A DNA stretch of 64,000 nt, taken from NCBI GenBank assembly GCA_041920505.1, contig JBHGXV010000048.1, forward strand, positions 1-64,000, written 5' to 3'. Below, in pieces: positions 60,932 to 64,000 of the stretch (positions are counted from its first letter, which is position 1; the number at the start of each line of letters is the position of its first letter). Position numbers and translations under genes: made by a program. The notes under the pieces are model-generated. The model made no database searches, had not been told where the DNA came from, and saw only the letters and a program-made list of their open reading frames with translations. Source of the stretch: JBHGXV01 sp041920505 (GTDB lineage: Bacteria; Bacillota; Bacilli; Brevibacillales; Brevibacillaceae).

Positions 60932-62980
60932 TTACGGCCTCCACCATCTCCCCATGCGTTGCCAGAAGGACTGTTTGTCCGGAGGTTTCACCGGTTTGGG
61001 CGGTTCTTTCGGATTGGACAGGTGGACGGTGCAGTATTCCTGTGGTTCGGTTCCCGTGGCGAAGTATACCAGCTTGGGATTGGGGCAGCTTTCGGTGGCC
61101 AGTTTGCCGTTGGCCGGATCGATGTAGACCGAAACGGCCCCGGTTGGCACGTCGAACAGCGTCGGCGGCTGGTCGTGCAAGGCGCTTTCGATAAACTCCG
61201 CCCAGATCGGAGCGGCCAGGCGAGCGTCTTTGATCGGGTCTATCTTGCGCCCCTCGTCGTATCCGACCCAGACGGTTGCCGCCAGTTGCGGCGTGAAGCC
61301 GCTCAGCCAGGAGTCGAAATCGGTGGACCCGGTCTTGCCCGCGGCCGGCCGGTTGAGCAGATGGGACACCCGGTAGGCGGTTCCGCCTGGTTCAAACACG
61401 CTCTGCATCATGTTGGTCAGCAAAAAGCTGGCGACGGGATCGGCGGCCTGTTTCTTTTCCGTTTTTTCTTCAGCCAGCACGTTGCCTTCGCTGTCCTCGA
61501 TTTTGGTGACGGCGATGGGTTTGACCGCCTCTCCATTGTTGGCGATGGCCGAGTAAGCCGTCACCATCTCCAGCGGAGAGACGGGGGATGTGCCCAAAGC
61601 AAGAGACGGTACCGCATGGAGTCGGCTGGTGATGCCCAGGGCGCGCGCTTCGTCCACCAGGGCTTGCGGTGTCAGTTGCTCGATGGTTTTCACGGCGTAG
61701 ATGTTGTCCGACGTGGCGATCGCTTGTTGCAGCGTGATGTAGTCGTAGGCGTAGTGATCGCCGAAATTGCTTGGCGTATACTGTTTGCCGTTGTCATACG
61801 TGAAAACGGTCGGCTCGCTTTTCATCAGCGTCAGCGGGGTAAACCCTTTTTGCAACGCCGCCAGGTAAAGGATCGGTTTGAACGATGAGCCCGGTTGACG
61901 TTGGCCCAGCACGCGGTTGAATTGACTCACGGTGTAGTCGCGTCCGCCGACCATGGCCTTGATGTACCCGGTGGAAGGCTCCATTGCGACCAGTGCCACT
62001 TGCAGATTGGGGTTGTCCTTCGGCATGTACTTGGCCACTGCCTCTTCCGCTTTCCGTTGCATCCGCGCATCCAGTGTCGTGTAGATCTTCAATCCGCCAT
62101 GCGAGAATGTTTCCTCGTCGATGCCGTATTTCTCTTTGACCAACGCAACAATGTAATCGCGGAAGTAGGGGGCCGTTTCGGTGGCTTTGGCCTGATCCTT
62201 GCGCTTGAACTCCAGTTTTTCTTCATAGGCTTGTTCCGCCTGTTCGGCGGTGATGTAGCCGTCCCGCTGCATCGCTTGCAGGACCAGTTTTTGCCGGCCT
62301 TTCGCGTTTTGGAAGTTGTTGGTCGGCGAGTAATAGGTCGGCCCTTTGGGAATCGAGGCCAACAGGGCGCTTTCGGCTAACGTCAGGTCTTTGGCGTGTT
62401 TGCCGAAATAGGTTTGCGCCGCCGCCTCTGCGCCATATGCGGAATTTCCGTAATAGATCTGGTTCATGTACATTTCCAGGATTTCCTCTTTGCTGTAGTT
62501 GAGCTCCAGTTGAATGGTCAGCAGCGCTTCCTTCAGCTTGCGCTCCCACGTTTTCTCGTGGCTGAGGTACAGGTTGCGGGCCAACTGCTGCGTGATCGTG
62601 CTGGCTCCCTGCACTTTTTCCATGCTTTTCAGATCGACATAGGCGGCCATCGCCAGCCGTTTGAAATCGAACCCGTAATGCTCCCAGAAATTGCGGTCTT
62701 CAATTGACAGCGTCGCTTTGATCAACCAGGGGGAAATGTCCTTGAGCGGAACCACAATCCGGTTCTCCCCCTGGTGTAAGATGTCGAGCACCTCTTTGTT
62801 GCTGTCGTAAATGGTGATCGTCTGGCTGACGGCAGAGTCCGGCAATGGTTGGGATCTGAGATAGAGAATGGTAAGAAGAATGGCGAACGAACCGAACAAG
62901 AGCGTGAACACGGACAGTTTGATCAGCCGCTTCACCAAGCGAAGCCAGCGGATCAGCGGTGTCTCGCGGACCAGTTCCAT
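60932..62980 (-). CDS. pbpG: class A penicillin-binding protein, PbpG (PBP2d) type
   Basis: 682 residues; builds and crosslinks peptidoglycan at the outer membrane face. One N-terminal helix (FTLLFGSFAILLTILYL), a transglycosylase domain (TLSIEDRNFWEHYGFDFKRL, with QGASTITQQLARNLYLS) and a transpeptidase with SxxK in RQPGSSFKPILYLA, SDN in AIATSDNIYAVK and KTG in RPAAGKTGSTDFDSW. In B. subtilis PbpG acts in spore cortex/germ wall formation under SigF. The ywhD-pbpG-speE order is the same. ATG 62980 follows aaaggatg. Confidence 0.94.
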   Translation of the reverse strand: MELVRETPLIRWLRLVKRLIKLSVFTLLFGSFAILLTILYLRSQPLPDSAVSQTITIYDSNKEVLDILHQGENRIVVPLKDISPWLIKATLSIEDRNFWEHYGFDFKRLAMAAYVDLKSMEKVQGASTITQQLARNLYLSHEKTWERKLKEALLTIQLELNYSKEEILEMYMNQIYYGNSAYGAEAAAQTYFGKHAKDLTLAESALLASIPKGPTYYSPTNNFQNAKGRQKLVLQAMQRDGYITAEQAEQAYEEKLEFKRKDQAKATETAPYFRDYIVALVKEKYGIDEETFSHGGLKIYTTLDARMQRKAEEAVAKYMPKDNPNLQVALVAMEPSTGYIKAMVGGRDYTVSQFNRVLGQRQPGSSFKPILYLAALQKGFTPLTLMKSEPTVFTYDNGKQYTPSNFGDHYAYDYITLQQAIATSDNIYAVKTIEQLTPQALVDEARALGITSRLHAVPSLALGTSPVSPLEMVTAYSAIANNGEAVKPIAVTKIEDSEGNVLAEEKTEKKQAADPVASFLLTNMMQSVFEPGGTAYRVSHLLNRPAAGKTGSTDFDSWLSGFTPQLAATVWVGYDEGRKIDPIKDARLAAPIWAEFIESALHDQPPTLFDVPTGAVSVYIDPANGKLATESCPNPKLVYFATGTEPQEYCTVHLSNPKEPPKPVKPPDKQSFWQRMGRWWRP

Positions 62981-63277
62981 TGTCTCACATCCTTTCCGGA
63001 TGGGATTGAACCGAGCGAATCAGGCAATACTTACCCATAAATTCCTTTCATCAGTATGGGTTGCTCTAGCAAAATGTATACTTGCCCTAGCACGTTGCGC
63101 GGCGGCAAAAAATCTCTTGCTTTTTCGCGGGCAGCCACTATAATTCTTTTTGATATGCAAAAAAACGGTTCCGCCATCATGCCGTGTCGCGGCTATTGAT
63201 GCGTAAGAACCGATGGACATGGTCAACAGGCTTCGCGGGAAGCTTTTATTTTTGCGCAAGAGGGAGGAAGCAGTACA
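62981..63277. promoter_or_regulatory. Divergent pbpG-speE intergenic region
   Basis: About 300 bases. For speE there is a promoter TTGCTT (63117-63122), 16 bases, TATAAT (63139-63144). The speE transcript would have a leader of about 125 bases; no terminator or known riboswitch is seen in it. No clear pbpG promoter was identified (SigF-type sites are hard to call by eye). Confidence 0.6.
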
Positions 63278-64000
63278 GTGGAAATGGAATTGTGGTATAC
63301 CGAAAAGCAAACGGAAAATCATGGGATCACCACCAAGGTGACGGAGACGTTACATACGGAAAAGACCGAGTTCCAGCAAATCGACATCATCCAAACCAAG
63401 CAATTCGGCCGCATGCTGGTGCTTGACGGCATGGTGATGACCACCGACGTGGACGAATTCGTCTACCACGAAATGATCAGCCACGTGGCGCTGAACACCC
63501 ATCCCAATCCGAAAAAAGTGCTGGTGGTGGGCGGCGGAGACGGCGGCGCGATCCGCGAAATCGTCAAACACCAATCGGTGGAAAAAGCGGTTTTGGCTGA
63601 AATCGACGGGGGCGTCATCGAGTCCTGCAAGAAGTTTTTCCCCAACATCGCGAGCGAGCTTTCCGGCAATCCGCGCGTCGACGTGCAAGTGATCGACGGG
63701 GTGAAGCACATCCACGATCACAAAGGAGAATACGACGTGATCATGGTCGACTCCACCGAGCCGGTCGGCCCTGCCGTGGGCTTGTTTGAAAAAGGCTTCT
63801 ACCAAGGCATTTACGATGCGCTCAAACCGGACGGCATCATGGTGGCGCAAACCGAGTCGCCGTGGTTCAACCGCGACCTGATCAAGCGCGTGTTTAAAGA
63901 CCTGAAATCCATCTTCCCGATTACCCGTCTGTACACCGTAAGCATCCCGACCTATCCGTCCGGTCTGTGGAGCTTTACGATCGCGTCGAAAACATACGAT
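63278..64000 (+). CDS. speE: spermidine synthase (partial, cut by the window end)
   Basis: 241 codons to the right edge with no stop; B. subtilis SpeE has 276. Transfers aminopropyl from decarboxylated SAM to putrescine. Start GTG 63278 is 10 bases after gggagg (ATG 63284 possible). Landmarks: DIIQTKQFGRMLVLDGMVMT, HPNPKKVLVVGGGDGGAIRE (SAM-binding GGGDGG), VLAEIDGGVIESCKKFFP and the catalytic/gatekeeper stretch YDVIMVDSTEPVGPAVGLF. Confidence 0.97.
   Translation, partial: MEMELWYTEKQTENHGITTKVTETLHTEKTEFQQIDIIQTKQFGRMLVLDGMVMTTDVDEFVYHEMISHVALNTHPNPKKVLVVGGGDGGAIREIVKHQSVEKAVLAEIDGGVIESCKKFFPNIASELSGNPRVDVQVIDGVKHIHDHKGEYDVIMVDSTEPVGPAVGLFEKGFYQGIYDALKPDGIMVAQTESPWFNRDLIKRVFKDLKSIFPITRLYTVSIPTYPSGLWSFTIASKTYD

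Noticed and set aside
1..64000. CRISPR array
   Set aside because: No regularly spaced direct repeats with unique spacers were seen; the only tandem repeat noted is the 36-base pair at 35139-35210.

Overview
The window looks like chromosome of an aerobic, endospore-forming member of the Bacillales. Evidence: an SspH-type spore protein gene, a sporulation-type class A penicillin-binding protein (PbpG) next to speE, the ywfO-ywgA-ywhD-pbpG-speE neighbourhood known from Bacillus subtilis, CcpA-type cre sites, a T-box leader on leuS, and AGGAGG-type ribosome binding sites throughout. Most genes are GC-rich. The AT-rich stretch at about 1.35-3.0 kb stands out as foreign. The species cannot be fixed from the sequence alone.

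Layout. 0-2.7 kb: an IS256-family element (both inverted repeats present) sits inside an AT-rich ATPase gene, whose 3' part follows. 3.1-4.6 kb: malate:quinone oxidoreductase. 5.0-9.2 kb: a small prophage-like module with a lysozyme-like protein, an S24-like protein, an ImmA/IrrE metalloprotease, an XRE repressor, two near-identical operators, two SOS boxes, and a split two-gene sigma factor followed by two tiny membrane proteins. 9.2 kb: sspH. 9.6-15.4 kb: a complete 5-oxoproline (pyroglutamate) utilisation operon under an IclR regulator, with a large palindromic operator. 15.5-23.8 kb: a YesN/YesM-type two-component system with its own lipoprotein sugar-binding sensor, followed by an mglBAC galactose-type ABC importer carrying a cre site.

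24.2-30 kb: POT peptide transporter, HelD, amino acid permease. 30-34 kb: T-box-leuS and an RlmL/YpsC-type RNA methyltransferase. 34.2-36.8 kb: an SLH/DUF4855 surface protein. 36.9-40.8 kb: an MFS exporter with a long leader (tiny ORF plus terminator), then selD diverging from mnmH, i.e. selenium use for tRNA 2-selenouridine. 40.9-43 kb: M29 aminopeptidase and an RluA-type pseudouridine synthase. 43.1-48.2 kb: a TetR regulator and a Gram-positive RND efflux pair.

48.4-50.2 kb is ywfO-ywgA. From 50.4 to 59.4 kb lies an exported-protein island behind a promoter and a leader terminator: an SLH-like protein, a copper-amine-oxidase-stalk protein, a 1509-residue protein with seven cysteine-bracketed modules, a PPC-PPC-LCAT lipase-like enzyme and a small membrane protein. 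The window closes with ywhD, two unrecognised small genes, pbpG and a speE cut by the right edge.

The two most interesting regions are the SOS-wired repressor/ImmA/split-sigma switch (7.0-9.2 kb) and the exported island (50.4-59.4 kb). All functional statements come from reading motifs; no database search was run.
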